Below, piece after piece: positions 1 through 7,197 of a DNA stretch of 64,000 nucleotides (positions within the stretch are counted from its first letter, which is position 1; every line of letters begins with the position of its first letter). Below the pieces are notes generated by a model, which was not told the origin of the DNA, did not search any database, and saw only the letters and a list, made by a program, of their open reading frames with translations. Where the stretch lies: positions 4,224,548-4,288,547 of the forward strand of contig NZ_LT799418.1 of NCBI RefSeq assembly GCF_900162725.1. The letters run 5' to 3'. The position numbers and the translations under genes are program-made. The DNA comes from Parabacteroides sp. Marseille-P3160. Its GTDB lineage: Bacteria > Bacteroidota > Bacteroidia > Bacteroidales > Tannerellaceae.

Positions 1-1
1 C

Positions 2-808
2 ATGTGGGCTGCCAGTACGGAGGTCTATATCCCCATGAGCGAAGAGCATAAAGGCCTCTCCGTCTTTGAAAAGGCCCTGAAAGAAAACAATACGGCTGTG
101 ATCTCTCCCAGCATGTGCTACGCGTATGCTGCGTTAGCAGAAGGATGCCCGTTTATCATGGGAGCGCCGAATTTATGCGTGGATATCCCGGCCATGTGGG
201 AATTTGCCGCACAGAAAAAGGTTCCGATCTGCGGTAAGGATTACAAGACCGGACAGACGATGCTGAAGACCGTCCTGGCGCCGATGTTGAAAACACGTAT
301 GCTGGGATTGAGCGGCTGGTTTTCCACCAACATCCTCGGAAACCGCGATGGGGAAGTCCTGGACGATCCGGGATCTTTCAAAACCAAGGAAGTAAGCAAA
401 CTGTCTGTTATCGATACGATCCTGCAACCCGAACTTTATCCCGATCTCTACGGCGACGTTTACCATAAGGTGCGCATCAACTATTATCCTCCGCGCAAAG
501 ACAATAAAGAGGGCTGGGATAATATCGACCTGTTCGGCTGGTTAGGCTATCCGATGCAGTTGAAAGTCGATTTCCTGTGCCGTGATTCCATCCTGGCGGC
601 GCCCTTATGCCTGGACCTGGTGTTGTTTGCCGATTTGGCGGCACGCTGCGGATTTTCCGGCATCCAAACCTGGCTGTCATTCTATTTCAAGAGTCCGATG
701 CACGATTTCGAGACGATTCCGGAACATGATCTCTTTATCCAATACTCGAAACTGAAGAATACCCTTCGTACGATTATTGGAGAAAAGACTATCGACCACA
801 TGGAATAA
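2..808 (+). CDS. ino1: Myo-inositol-1-phosphate synthase, C-terminal part (5' end outside window)
   Basis: This enzyme converts glucose-6-phosphate to inositol-phosphate with NAD+ as a recycled cofactor, the first step of inositol lipid synthesis. The visible 268 residues hold the family's catalytic and tetramerisation region: a GKDYKTGQT segment (Lys-rich active site) near residue 78, then LGNRDG and SFKTKEVSK, which match the conserved LGNNDG and F-x-SKE-x-SK blocks of the family. The NAD-binding N-terminal part lies left of the window, so the ATG at position 2 is internal and not the start. The reading frame ends in TAA at 806-808. It is followed on the same strand by four genes suited to using inositol phosphate. 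Seen: motifs and truncation. Inferred: pathway role. Confidence 0.9.
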   Translation: MWAASTEVYIPMSEEHKGLSVFEKALKENNTAVISPSMCYAYAALAEGCPFIMGAPNLCVDIPAMWEFAAQKKVPICGKDYKTGQTMLKTVLAPMLKTRMLGLSGWFSTNILGNRDGEVLDDPGSFKTKEVSKLSVIDTILQPELYPDLYGDVYHKVRINYYPPRKDNKEGWDNIDLFGWLGYPMQLKVDFLCRDSILAAPLCLDLVLFADLAARCGFSGIQTWLSFYFKSPMHDFETIPEHDLFIQYSKLKNTLRTIIGEKTIDHME

Positions 809-867
809 TTGTTACACCTCGGTTAAATATCCGTTACAAAAAAAGACGCTGATAAAGATAGATATTG

Positions 868-875
868 TATCTTTG
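868..875 (+). promoter_or_regulatory. Putative Bacteroidetes -7 promoter element
   Basis: TATCTTTG matches the Bacteroidetes -7 consensus TAnnTTTG. It would start transcription near 880, about 80 bases ahead of the nucleotidyltransferase gene at 963. No clear -33 TTG is present at the usual distance. A terminator-like hairpin (909-950) lies between it and the gene. Confidence 0.45.
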
Positions 876-908
876 TCTTGCCTTTTTATCCAAGAATGAT
901 CAAGGGCA

Positions 909-950
909 GGCATGGAAATCCAGTAAAAAGATTCTCCATGCCCGTTTTAT
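909..950 (+). terminator. Hairpin plus T-run between ino1 and the next gene
   Basis: GGCATGGA (909-916) pairs with TCCATGCC (935-942), and the stem is followed by GTTTTATTATT. It looks like an intrinsic terminator for ino1. Because the -7 element at 868-875 lies upstream of it, it could also act as an attenuator for the next four genes or end a short RNA of about 70 bases. Confidence 0.55.
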
Positions 951-962
951 TATTACATAAAT

Positions 963-1664
963 ATGGATTATGCAATTATCGCAGCCGGAGAAGGATCCAG
1001 GCTGATACAAGAGGGAGTAAAACGGCCGAAACCGCTGGTCAGGCTGAATGGAGTTGCGTTGATCGACCGGTTGATCGACCTTTTTCTGGCGAATGACGCG
1101 ACTTCCATCAACGTCATTGTAAATGAAGAGATGAAAGAAGTGCAGGCTCATCTGAACGAAAAGACCGTACCGGTCCCGTTTCATCTCCATATCAAATCGA
1201 CCCCTAGCTCCATGCATAGTTTTTATGAATTGGCATCTTATCTGAAAGGAGACCGTTTTTGCCTGACAACCGTGGATACGGTTTTTAAGGAAGAGGAATT
1301 CACTTCCTATATCCAATCTTTTATTTCATCAAAGGAAGACGGCCTGTTGGCTGTTACCGATTTCATAGATGACGAAAAGCCCTTATATATTGATATCGAT
1401 TCCGAGGGATTCATCCGCCAATTTTCAGACCTTCCCATCGAGGGAAGTCCTTACGTATCGGGAGGGATTTACGGTTTGCGGCGTTCCGCCTTGCCTATAT
1501 TGAAACAAGCAATAGAAAGCGGCGTATCCCGTATGCGCAACTACCAGCGGCTTTTGATAGAAAACGGATTGAAGCTCAAAGCCTATCCTTTCAAAAAGAT
1601 TTTGGATGTGGATCATGCGGAAGATATTGAAAAAGCGGCCTCCTTTTTAAGAACAGAAACATGA
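963..1664 (+). CDS. Sugar/inositol-phosphate nucleotidyltransferase-like protein
   Basis: A 233-residue NTP-transferase-fold protein. The N-terminus carries the nucleotide-binding signature AAGEGSRL (residues 7-14) followed by KRPKPLV, as in sugar-1-phosphate and CTP:inositol-1-phosphate cytidylyltransferases. A TTVDTVF segment near residue 100 could supply the metal-binding Asp. The stop overlaps the next gene by 4 bases, so the genes are translationally coupled. Placed after inositol-phosphate synthase and ahead of a CDP-alcohol phosphatidyltransferase, it may make CDP-inositol from CTP and inositol-1-phosphate, as the archaeal and Thermotoga IPCT enzymes do for di-myo-inositol phosphate. 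The fold is seen in the sequence; the substrate is inference, and a choline- or sugar-phosphate substrate is possible. Confidence 0.7.
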   Translation: MDYAIIAAGEGSRLIQEGVKRPKPLVRLNGVALIDRLIDLFLANDATSINVIVNEEMKEVQAHLNEKTVPVPFHLHIKSTPSSMHSFYELASYLKGDRFCLTTVDTVFKEEEFTSYIQSFISSKEDGLLAVTDFIDDEKPLYIDIDSEGFIRQFSDLPIEGSPYVSGGIYGLRRSALPILKQAIESGVSRMRNYQRLLIENGLKLKAYPFKKILDVDHAEDIEKAASFLRTET

Positions 1665-2518
1665 ACAAAATAACAATTGCCGGGATTCGGAGAGGAAATA
1701 TATTTTCGCCTAATCATATCGGTAACGATGAGATGGTTTTCTCCTTAACAGCAATGCATTTGCGCGCCCGCGGCTGTACGGTCAATGAATATTCGGAAAG
1801 GGAATTCTTTGAAAAGGAAACAGAAGAACCTTTCCTGTTTAACATGGTGCGGGATACCTACTCCGTCAAAAAGCTCCAGCATCTGGAAGATGAAGGACGG
1901 ATTGTGATCAATTCGGGCTATGGCATCGAAAACTGCACGCGCGAGAAGATGACCCGTCTTCTGATAAGCCATCAGGAACCGTCACCGGTCAGCCTGATTG
2001 TCAAGACTTCCTCCGATCCGGTACCGGAGCTGGAAGAGTTGGGCATCACGAATTGCTGGATTAAAAGAGGCGATTTCCATGCCATCCACAGGGAAGACGT
2101 AACCTATGTCCGTAATCATGACGAAGTAAAAGGAATACTGAAGGAGTATGCGATCCGCGGGATCAAAACAGCCGTCATCAATGAACATTTAATAGGAGAC
2201 CTTGTTAAATTCTATGGGGTTGCCGACACGGATTTCTTTTATTGGTTTTATCCGTCCAGCATCAACTACAGTAAATTCGGGATGGAACAAATCAATGGAA
2301 ACGCCCAAGGCTTTACGTTCGATCTTCACCAACTGAAACGGTTATGCAAGGAGATATCGGAACTTTTGAACGTCAAAATTTACGGAGGAGATTGCATTAT
2401 TTCGAGCGACGGTTCCATCCGGATTATCGACTTCAACGACTGGCCCAGTTTCGCTCCTTGTCGAGAGGTGGCCGCCCCTAAAATAGCCGAATGTATTTAT
2501 AACTCAATCATGAAGTAA
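1661..2518 (+). CDS. ATP-grasp-like protein in the inositol cluster
   Basis: A 285-residue protein I cannot name at family level. The C-terminal segment, GGDCIISSDG followed by IIDFNDWPSF (residues about 244-266), matches the metal- and ATP-binding end of ATP-grasp enzymes such as RimK-like ligases and inositol trisphosphate kinases, where Asp and Asn coordinate Mg2+. The N-terminal half (IAGIRRGNIFSPNH) resembles a pre-ATP-grasp Rossmann-like domain. No signal peptide or membrane segment is visible. It overlaps the upstream gene by 4 bases and the downstream gene by one base, so it belongs to the same operon. It could phosphorylate or ligate an inositol or head-group intermediate; that role is inferred only from position. 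Confidence 0.6.
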   Translation: MNKITIAGIRRGNIFSPNHIGNDEMVFSLTAMHLRARGCTVNEYSEREFFEKETEEPFLFNMVRDTYSVKKLQHLEDEGRIVINSGYGIENCTREKMTRLLISHQEPSPVSLIVKTSSDPVPELEELGITNCWIKRGDFHAIHREDVTYVRNHDEVKGILKEYAIRGIKTAVINEHLIGDLVKFYGVADTDFFYWFYPSSINYSKFGMEQINGNAQGFTFDLHQLKRLCKEISELLNVKIYGGDCIISSDGSIRIIDFNDWPSFAPCREVAAPKIAECIYNSIMK

Positions 2519-3456
2519 TGAAAAAAACATCCGAAAAAGCGACTTTGGAGTCCACACTCAAATCACTCGACACGGAAGAATTTATCGATATTCATTTTTA
2601 CCGTCCACTGGGCTTCCGGTGGGCCTTGTTCTTTAATAAGCTCAACATTTCTCCCAATGCGGTTACCATCGCTTCGATCTTTATCGGCATTGCTGCGGGA
2701 ATCTGCTTTTACTTTCAAAGCTTGCCGGTCAATATCCTGGGGATGTTCCTATTGGTTTGGGCCAATACCTACGATAGTGCAGACGGACAACTAGCCCGGA
2801 TGACCGGAAAGAAAAGCCAACTCGGAAGGATACTGGACGGCGCTTGCGGCGATCTTTGGTTTATTTCGATCTACGCCGCCATCTGTCTGCGCCTGACGCC
2901 CGAATGGGGAATCTGGATCTGGGCGCTCGCCGCCGTCACCGGTTTCTTTCATAGCAAACAAGCGTCCATGGCGGATTATTACCGGAATGTCCACCTGCTT
3001 TTCCTGAAGGGAAAATCAGGAAGTGAGCTGGCTCATACGGCGCAGCTTAAGGAAAACTATAAGCGGTTGAGTTGGAAAAAGAACTTTATCTACAAATTAT
3101 TCGAGGCCTTTTATCTCAATTACACCAAAGGACAGGAGGACACATCACCTCAATTGCAAAAAATGTTGCATCTATTGAAAAAGGATTACGGAGGCAATGC
3201 TCCCGAATGGTTCCGTATCCAGTTCCGGGAGAAGAGTTTGCCGTTGATGAAATACACCAACATGCTTTCATTCAATACCCGTATTATCGTTTTATTCATT
3301 AGCCTATTGATAAATATTCCCTGGGTTTATTTTGTTTTCGAACTTACGGTATTGAATATAATGCTTCTCTATATGATTGTTCGCCACGAACAAATTTGCG
3401 CAAAATTCAGTTTTATTCTTGAAGAAGCAAACCATCTGAAAACATGTTCAAATTAG
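2518..3456 (+). CDS. CDP-alcohol phosphatidyltransferase family membrane protein
   Basis: A 312-residue integral membrane enzyme of the family that joins a CDP-activated alcohol to a second alcohol. The signature is clear: D86-x2-D89-G90-x2-A93-R94, then G103-x3-D107. The fourth Asp falls at D112, one residue later than the usual D-x3-D spacing (codons checked in the DNA). Hydrophobic helices flank the motif (SPNAVTIASIFIGIAAG and beyond), and two more lie near the C-terminus. In this cluster it could form phosphatidylinositol or a phospho-inositol diester from CDP-inositol or CDP-diacylglycerol. The start overlaps the stop of the previous gene by one base. Family is secure; substrates are inferred. 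Confidence 0.8.
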   Translation: MKKTSEKATLESTLKSLDTEEFIDIHFYRPLGFRWALFFNKLNISPNAVTIASIFIGIAAGICFYFQSLPVNILGMFLLVWANTYDSADGQLARMTGKKSQLGRILDGACGDLWFISIYAAICLRLTPEWGIWIWALAAVTGFFHSKQASMADYYRNVHLLFLKGKSGSELAHTAQLKENYKRLSWKKNFIYKLFEAFYLNYTKGQEDTSPQLQKMLHLLKKDYGGNAPEWFRIQFREKSLPLMKYTNMLSFNTRIIVLFISLLINIPWVYFVFELTVLNIMLLYMIVRHEQICAKFSFILEEANHLKTCSN

Positions 3457-4166
3457 AAAAAGTAAAAGGAATACTATTCGATTATGGAGGGACCATCGAC
3501 AGCAATGGACGGCACTGGTCCGAAGTGATTTGGGAAGGCTACCAAAACTTCCACGTACCGGTGGATAAGGAGAACTTCCGCGAGGCTTATGTCTTTGCCG
3601 AACAGACAATGGGTAAGAGCTTACTTGTCCTGCCCGAACATAATTTCCTAAACATGATGGAGATCAAAATCGATCTCCAGATGATGTGGCTATTGGAACA
3701 AGGATTCCTGAAAGACAAGATACAGGCCAAGAAAAATGCAATGGCGATCTCCTTCTGGTGCTATGGCTATGCCAAACATACGGCAACAACTGCCCGCCCC
3801 ATTATTGAGAAGCTTTGCGAGCGCTATCCGCTTGTCCTGGTTTCGAATTTCTATGGCAATATATCAACCGTACTGAAGGATTTTGAGTTGGATTCTTTTT
3901 TCCCATGGATTATCGAATCCGCAGTGATAGGCATTCGTAAGCCGGATCCGGCTATTTTCAGGTTAGGGGTAGAAAAATTGCAACTCCCCGTCGATAGGAT
4001 TGCCGTGATCGGTGACTCCTACTCCAAAGATATTGTTCCTGCCGCTTCGTTGGGATGCCAGACCATCTGGCTGAAAAATAAGGGATGGTGTGAATATAGC
4101 GGAAAAGAAACAGCCGATGCGGTAATTACGGACTTCTCCGCCCTGGAAGAATTATTCAAATTGTAG
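3444..4166 (+). CDS. HAD-superfamily phosphatase
   Basis: A 240-residue HAD hydrolase. Motif I is FDYGGTID (residues 11-18), where the first Asp is the nucleophile; the usual second Asp position is Gly, as in a known subset of the superfamily. Motif IV is IGDSYSKDI near residue 192, and KPDPAIF around residue 174 supplies the motif III Lys. A helical cap lies between motifs I and III. The start overlaps the phosphatidyltransferase gene by 13 bases, so both are made together. It may dephosphorylate an inositol-phosphate intermediate or lipid. Phosphatase fold is seen; substrate is inference. Confidence 0.8.
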   Translation: MFKLEKVKGILFDYGGTIDSNGRHWSEVIWEGYQNFHVPVDKENFREAYVFAEQTMGKSLLVLPEHNFLNMMEIKIDLQMMWLLEQGFLKDKIQAKKNAMAISFWCYGYAKHTATTARPIIEKLCERYPLVLVSNFYGNISTVLKDFELDSFFPWIIESAVIGIRKPDPAIFRLGVEKLQLPVDRIAVIGDSYSKDIVPAASLGCQTIWLKNKGWCEYSGKETADAVITDFSALEELFKL

Positions 4167-4194
4167 AGACAAACAATAAGATTGCCTCTACAAT
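4160..4194. terminator. Possible hairpin between convergent genes
   Basis: ATTGTAGAG (4160-4168) and CTCTACAAT (4186-4194) form a 9-bp stem spanning the end of the HAD gene. No good T-run follows on either strand, so a terminator role is weakly supported. Confidence 0.3.
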
Positions 4195-4234
4195 AGAGAT
4201 AATCATTTTTGGTAAACGACAGAAGACCTGCCCA

Positions 4235-5704
4235 TTACCCATTCATACTCTCGTGCATGGCAGCTGCCGCACGGCGTCCGTCTCCCATCGCAAGAATGAC
4301 GGTCGCTCCACCGCGGACAATGTCGCCTCCGGCATAGACATCTTTTACGGCAGACCGCATCGTTTCCTTATTGACGACAATGGTTCCCCATTTCGTAATC
4401 TCCAATCCCTTAAACGAGCTTGGAATTAATGGATTGGGAGAAACGCCCACACTCACGATCACTTCGTCGACATCCAACGTATCAGTGGCCCCTTCGATAG
4501 GTTCCGGACGACGACGCCCGGATGCATCCGGTTCTCCCAACTGCATCTTTTGCAAGACCATTTGCTTCACACGGCCTCTCTCATCTCCAATATATTTGAT
4601 CGGATTGTGTAAGGTCAAGAACTCAATGCCCTCTTCTTTCGCATGCTTTACCTCTTCCAGACGAGCAGGCATCTCCTCTTCGCTACGGCGATAAACGATA
4701 ACGGCCCGTTCGGCTCCCAGGCGCTTAGCAGTACGAACCGAATCCATAGCCGTGTTCCCGCCTCCGATAACGGCGACTTTTTTCCCCGGCAAGACCGGCG
4801 TATCGCTTTCCGGATTGGAAGCGTCCATCAGGTTAACTCGTGTCAGGTATTCGTTGGACGACATTACCCCGATCAGATTCTCTCCTTCGATATTCATAAA
4901 GTTAGGTAATCCGGCTCCACTGGCTACAAAGATCCCTTTAAATTCATCCTGATGCAAATCATCATAACTGATCGTCTTGCCGACAATGCAATCCTTGACA
5001 AACTCGACACCCATTTTCCGCAAACTTTCAATCTCCACATCCACAATCCGGTTCGGCAAACGGAATTCGGGGATTCCGTATTTCAGTACGCCCCCTATCT
5101 CATGCAGTGCCTCAAAGACCGTTACGGAATAACCGAACTTGGCCATTTCGCCGGCAAACGAAAGTCCGGCGGGACCTGAACCGACCACAGCAATCTTAAT
5201 GCCGTTGTGGTGGCTGATCTCCGGTATGGAAATCTGTCCGCTTTCCTGCTCATAATCGGCGGCAAAACGCTCCAGATAACCGATAGCTACCGCCTCTTTC
5301 TTGCTTTTCAGATAAATACATTCCGCTTCACACTGCTTTTCCTGCGGACAGACCCGTCCGCAAACCGCCGGAAGGGCGCTTGTCTCTTTCAAGACCTTAG
5401 CCGCCTCCAAAAACTCTCCACGTTCGATGTTCTTAATAAAACTGGGTATATTGATACTGACCGGACAGCCATTCATGCAAGTAGGTTTCGGACAATCCAG
5501 GCAACGCTTCGCTTCCAACAAAGCCTCCTCTTGAGTCAGCCCGAGATTCACCTCCTCTTTTAACTCATGATTCCGCGTATTGGGATCCAATTCACGCATT
5601 TTCACCCGCGGGATGACCATACGGTCTTTGTTTTTCAGGCTCTTGCGCAACTCCTCCCTCCAAGGTTCTGCGCGGCGGGCAGTTATAATTTCTTCTATCG
5701 TCAT
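4235..5704 (-). CDS. nfnB: NfnB/GltD-type FAD, NADPH-binding iron-sulfur oxidoreductase subunit
   Basis: A 489-residue protein of the glutamate-synthase small-chain fold. An N-terminal ferredoxin-like domain carries two cysteine clusters (CLDCPKPTCMNGCP near residue 70 and VCGRVCPQEKQCEAEC near 115) for [4Fe-4S] centres. It is followed by an FAD site VVGSGPAGLSFAGE and an NADPH site VIGGGNTAMDSVRTA. It lies 17 bases after an FNR-like subunit and there is no glutamate synthase large-subunit gene nearby. That pairing is typical of NfnAB (NADH-dependent ferredoxin:NADP+ oxidoreductase) or sulfide-dehydrogenase SudAB, which balance NADH, NADPH and reduced ferredoxin in anaerobes. Automatic labels usually say glutamate synthase small subunit. 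Confidence 0.85.
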   Translation of the reverse strand: MTIEEIITARRAEPWREELRKSLKNKDRMVIPRVKMRELDPNTRNHELKEEVNLGLTQEEALLEAKRCLDCPKPTCMNGCPVSINIPSFIKNIERGEFLEAAKVLKETSALPAVCGRVCPQEKQCEAECIYLKSKKEAVAIGYLERFAADYEQESGQISIPEISHHNGIKIAVVGSGPAGLSFAGEMAKFGYSVTVFEALHEIGGVLKYGIPEFRLPNRIVDVEIESLRKMGVEFVKDCIVGKTISYDDLHQDEFKGIFVASGAGLPNFMNIEGENLIGVMSSNEYLTRVNLMDASNPESDTPVLPGKKVAVIGGGNTAMDSVRTAKRLGAERAVIVYRRSEEEMPARLEEVKHAKEEGIEFLTLHNPIKYIGDERGRVKQMVLQKMQLGEPDASGRRRPEPIEGATDTLDVDEVIVSVGVSPNPLIPSSFKGLEITKWGTIVVNKETMRSAVKDVYAGGDIVRGGATVILAMGDGRRAAAAMHESMNG

Positions 5705-5721
5705 GGCATTTTATACTTTTA

Positions 5722-6516
5722 TTATTTTTCCACTTCCTTGTAGGCTCCCAAACGCATGATCATTTCATCAAAATCAACCTGGTGAGCGTCAAACTCAGGA
5801 CCATCAACACAAACGAACTTGGTTTTACCCCCGACTGTTACCCGACAGGCACCGCACATCCCCGTACCGTCTACCATGATTGTATTCAAAGAAGCCATTG
5901 TCGGTATATTATATTTTTTGGTCAGTAACGAAACGAATTTCATCATGATTGCCGGGCCGATCGTAACACAGAGATTCACCGGTTCCCGTAAGATCACACT
6001 TTCCACTCCGTTCGTTACCAGTCCCTTCGTACCGTAAGAACCGTCGTCCGTCATGACAATGACTTCGTCCGAGTTTGCTTTCATCTGGTCTTCCAGGATA
6101 ATCAGGTCTTTGGTGCGCGCCGCCAGAACGACGATCACCCGGTTGCCCGCCTTATGGAAGGCTTCTACTATCGGCAACAGAGGAGCTACCCCGACACCGC
6201 CACCGGCGCAGACTATCGTCCCGACCTTCTCGATATGCGTGGCTTGCCCTAACGGTCCGACAAGGTCAGTTATATAATCCCCTTCATTTAAAGCACAAAG
6301 TTTTTTGGAAGATTTCCCGACCGCCTGGATAACAAGGGTAATTGTTCCTTTCTGAGGATCCGCACTTGCAATGGTCAAAGGGATACGTTCTCCCTTTTCC
6401 CCTACTCTCAAAATAATAAAATGCCCGGCTTTACGCGAACGGGCAATTAACGGAGCCTCGACTTCGAAGGAAACGACATTAGCCGAGAAATACTCTTTCT
6501 TTACAATTTTATTCAT
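5722..6516 (-). CDS. nfnA: NfnA/SudB-type ferredoxin-NAD(P) reductase subunit
   Basis: A 264-residue FAD/NAD(H)-binding subunit of the dihydroorotate-dehydrogenase electron-transfer family. The N-terminal beta-barrel includes RIPLTIASADPQ, an FAD-binding signature. A nucleotide-binding stretch with GGGVGVAPLLP follows near residue 107. The C-terminal [2Fe-2S] ligands lie in DGTGMCGACR and KFVCVDGPEFDAH. It is first in a two-gene operon with the GltD-like subunit. A -7 promoter element lies 40 bases upstream. The pair would bifurcate electrons between NADH, ferredoxin and NADPH in the cytoplasm. Confidence 0.87.
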   Translation of the reverse strand: MNKIVKKEYFSANVVSFEVEAPLIARSRKAGHFIILRVGEKGERIPLTIASADPQKGTITLVIQAVGKSSKKLCALNEGDYITDLVGPLGQATHIEKVGTIVCAGGGVGVAPLLPIVEAFHKAGNRVIVVLAARTKDLIILEDQMKANSDEVIVMTDDGSYGTKGLVTNGVESVILREPVNLCVTIGPAIMMKFVSLLTKKYNIPTMASLNTIMVDGTGMCGACRVTVGGKTKFVCVDGPEFDAHQVDFDEMIMRLGAYKEVEK

Positions 6517-6556
6517 TTAATTATATAGAATGATAAGAGTGACACTATTAAGTTGA

Positions 6557-6564
6557 CAAATATA
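6557..6564 (-). promoter_or_regulatory. Putative -7 element for the nfnAB operon
   Basis: On the minus strand the bases read TATATTTG, matching TAnnTTTG, about 40 bases before the nfnA start codon. Confidence 0.5.
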
Positions 6565-6604
6565 AAAAAAGAAAGACAGCAATCTATACGGGAGGATGTT
6601 AATA

Positions 6605-6994
6605 TTATTCAAACAAGCTATTATCACGCACCAGCATTAAAATCGCTGCATGAGGCACAATAAAGTATTTTTCCCCGTTGAACTGTATTTCGATCGCCGA
6701 ACTTTGAAGGAAGATAGCCAAATCACCCTCATGCGCCTGCAAAGGCAGATAGTGGATCTCTTCGTCTTTCTTCTTCCAGACTTCCGTCTCATCGGTTTGT
6801 GACGGCAACGGATAACCCGGACCGGCTTTAATAATATAACCCGCCTGGACCTTCTCCCCCTCCTGTACGGAAGGAGGCAGGTATAATCCAGTCTTTGTTT
6901 GTGCTTGCGGATTTTTCGGCTTAATTAAGACCTTATCCCCAACCATCAGCAATGTATCCAAACTTTCTTGTTCCAATGAGAGTTCCATAGTCAT
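6605..6994 (-). CDS. GroES (Cpn10)-like co-chaperonin family protein
   Basis: A protein of about 129 residues with the Cpn10 barrel pattern: VGDKVLIKPKNPQAQTKTGLYLPPS matches the GroES N-terminal strand and the KTxxGIxLP segment. A longer insert (about 30 residues) then replaces the usual loop, and the C-terminal part ends in NGEKYFIVPHAAILMLV. An upstream ATG at 7036 exists, but a -7 promoter element (7027-7034) overlaps the longer reading frame, so transcription should start downstream of that codon; the ATG at 6994 (or 6988) fits. There is no groEL beside it, so this is a stand-alone GroES relative whose partner is unknown. Confidence 0.75.
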   Translation of the reverse strand: MTMELSLEQESLDTLLMVGDKVLIKPKNPQAQTKTGLYLPPSVQEGEKVQAGYIIKAGPGYPLPSQTDETEVWKKKDEEIHYLPLQAHEGDLAIFLQSSAIEIQFNGEKYFIVPHAAILMLVRDNSLFE

Positions 6995-7026
6995 GTAATA
7001 CCAATCGTAAATTATTGCAATGGGGC

Positions 7027-7034
7027 AAAGATAC
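7027..7034 (-). promoter_or_regulatory. Putative -7 element for the GroES-like gene
   Basis: The minus strand reads TATCTTTG (TAnnTTTG consensus). It lies about 33 bases ahead of the ATG at 6994 and overlaps the alternative longer start, which decides the start choice. Confidence 0.6.
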
Positions 7035-7164
7035 AAAAAAAGATTCTTGTTTTACAGGATGATCCGATAGCCCCGAAAACGCTGTCCACCCGTATTCCGT
7101 TAAATAAAGAAAGCCCGTAATACCTGGTATACGGCAATCAGTTATAAAAGACAGGTATTTTTAT

Positions 7165-7172
7165 TACATTTG
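7165..7172 (+). promoter_or_regulatory. Putative -7 element for the prolyl oligopeptidase gene
   Basis: TACATTTG matches TAnnTTTG. It lies only one base ahead of the first in-frame ATG (7174), so that ATG would precede the transcript start; the ATG at 7198 is preferred. Confidence 0.5.
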
Positions 7173-7197
7173 CATGAAGAATTTAATGACGATATGT

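Noticed and set aside
4235-5704. Glutamate synthase small subunit
   Set aside because: No large subunit gene is nearby, and the adjacent FNR-like subunit is typical of NfnAB/Sud complexes.
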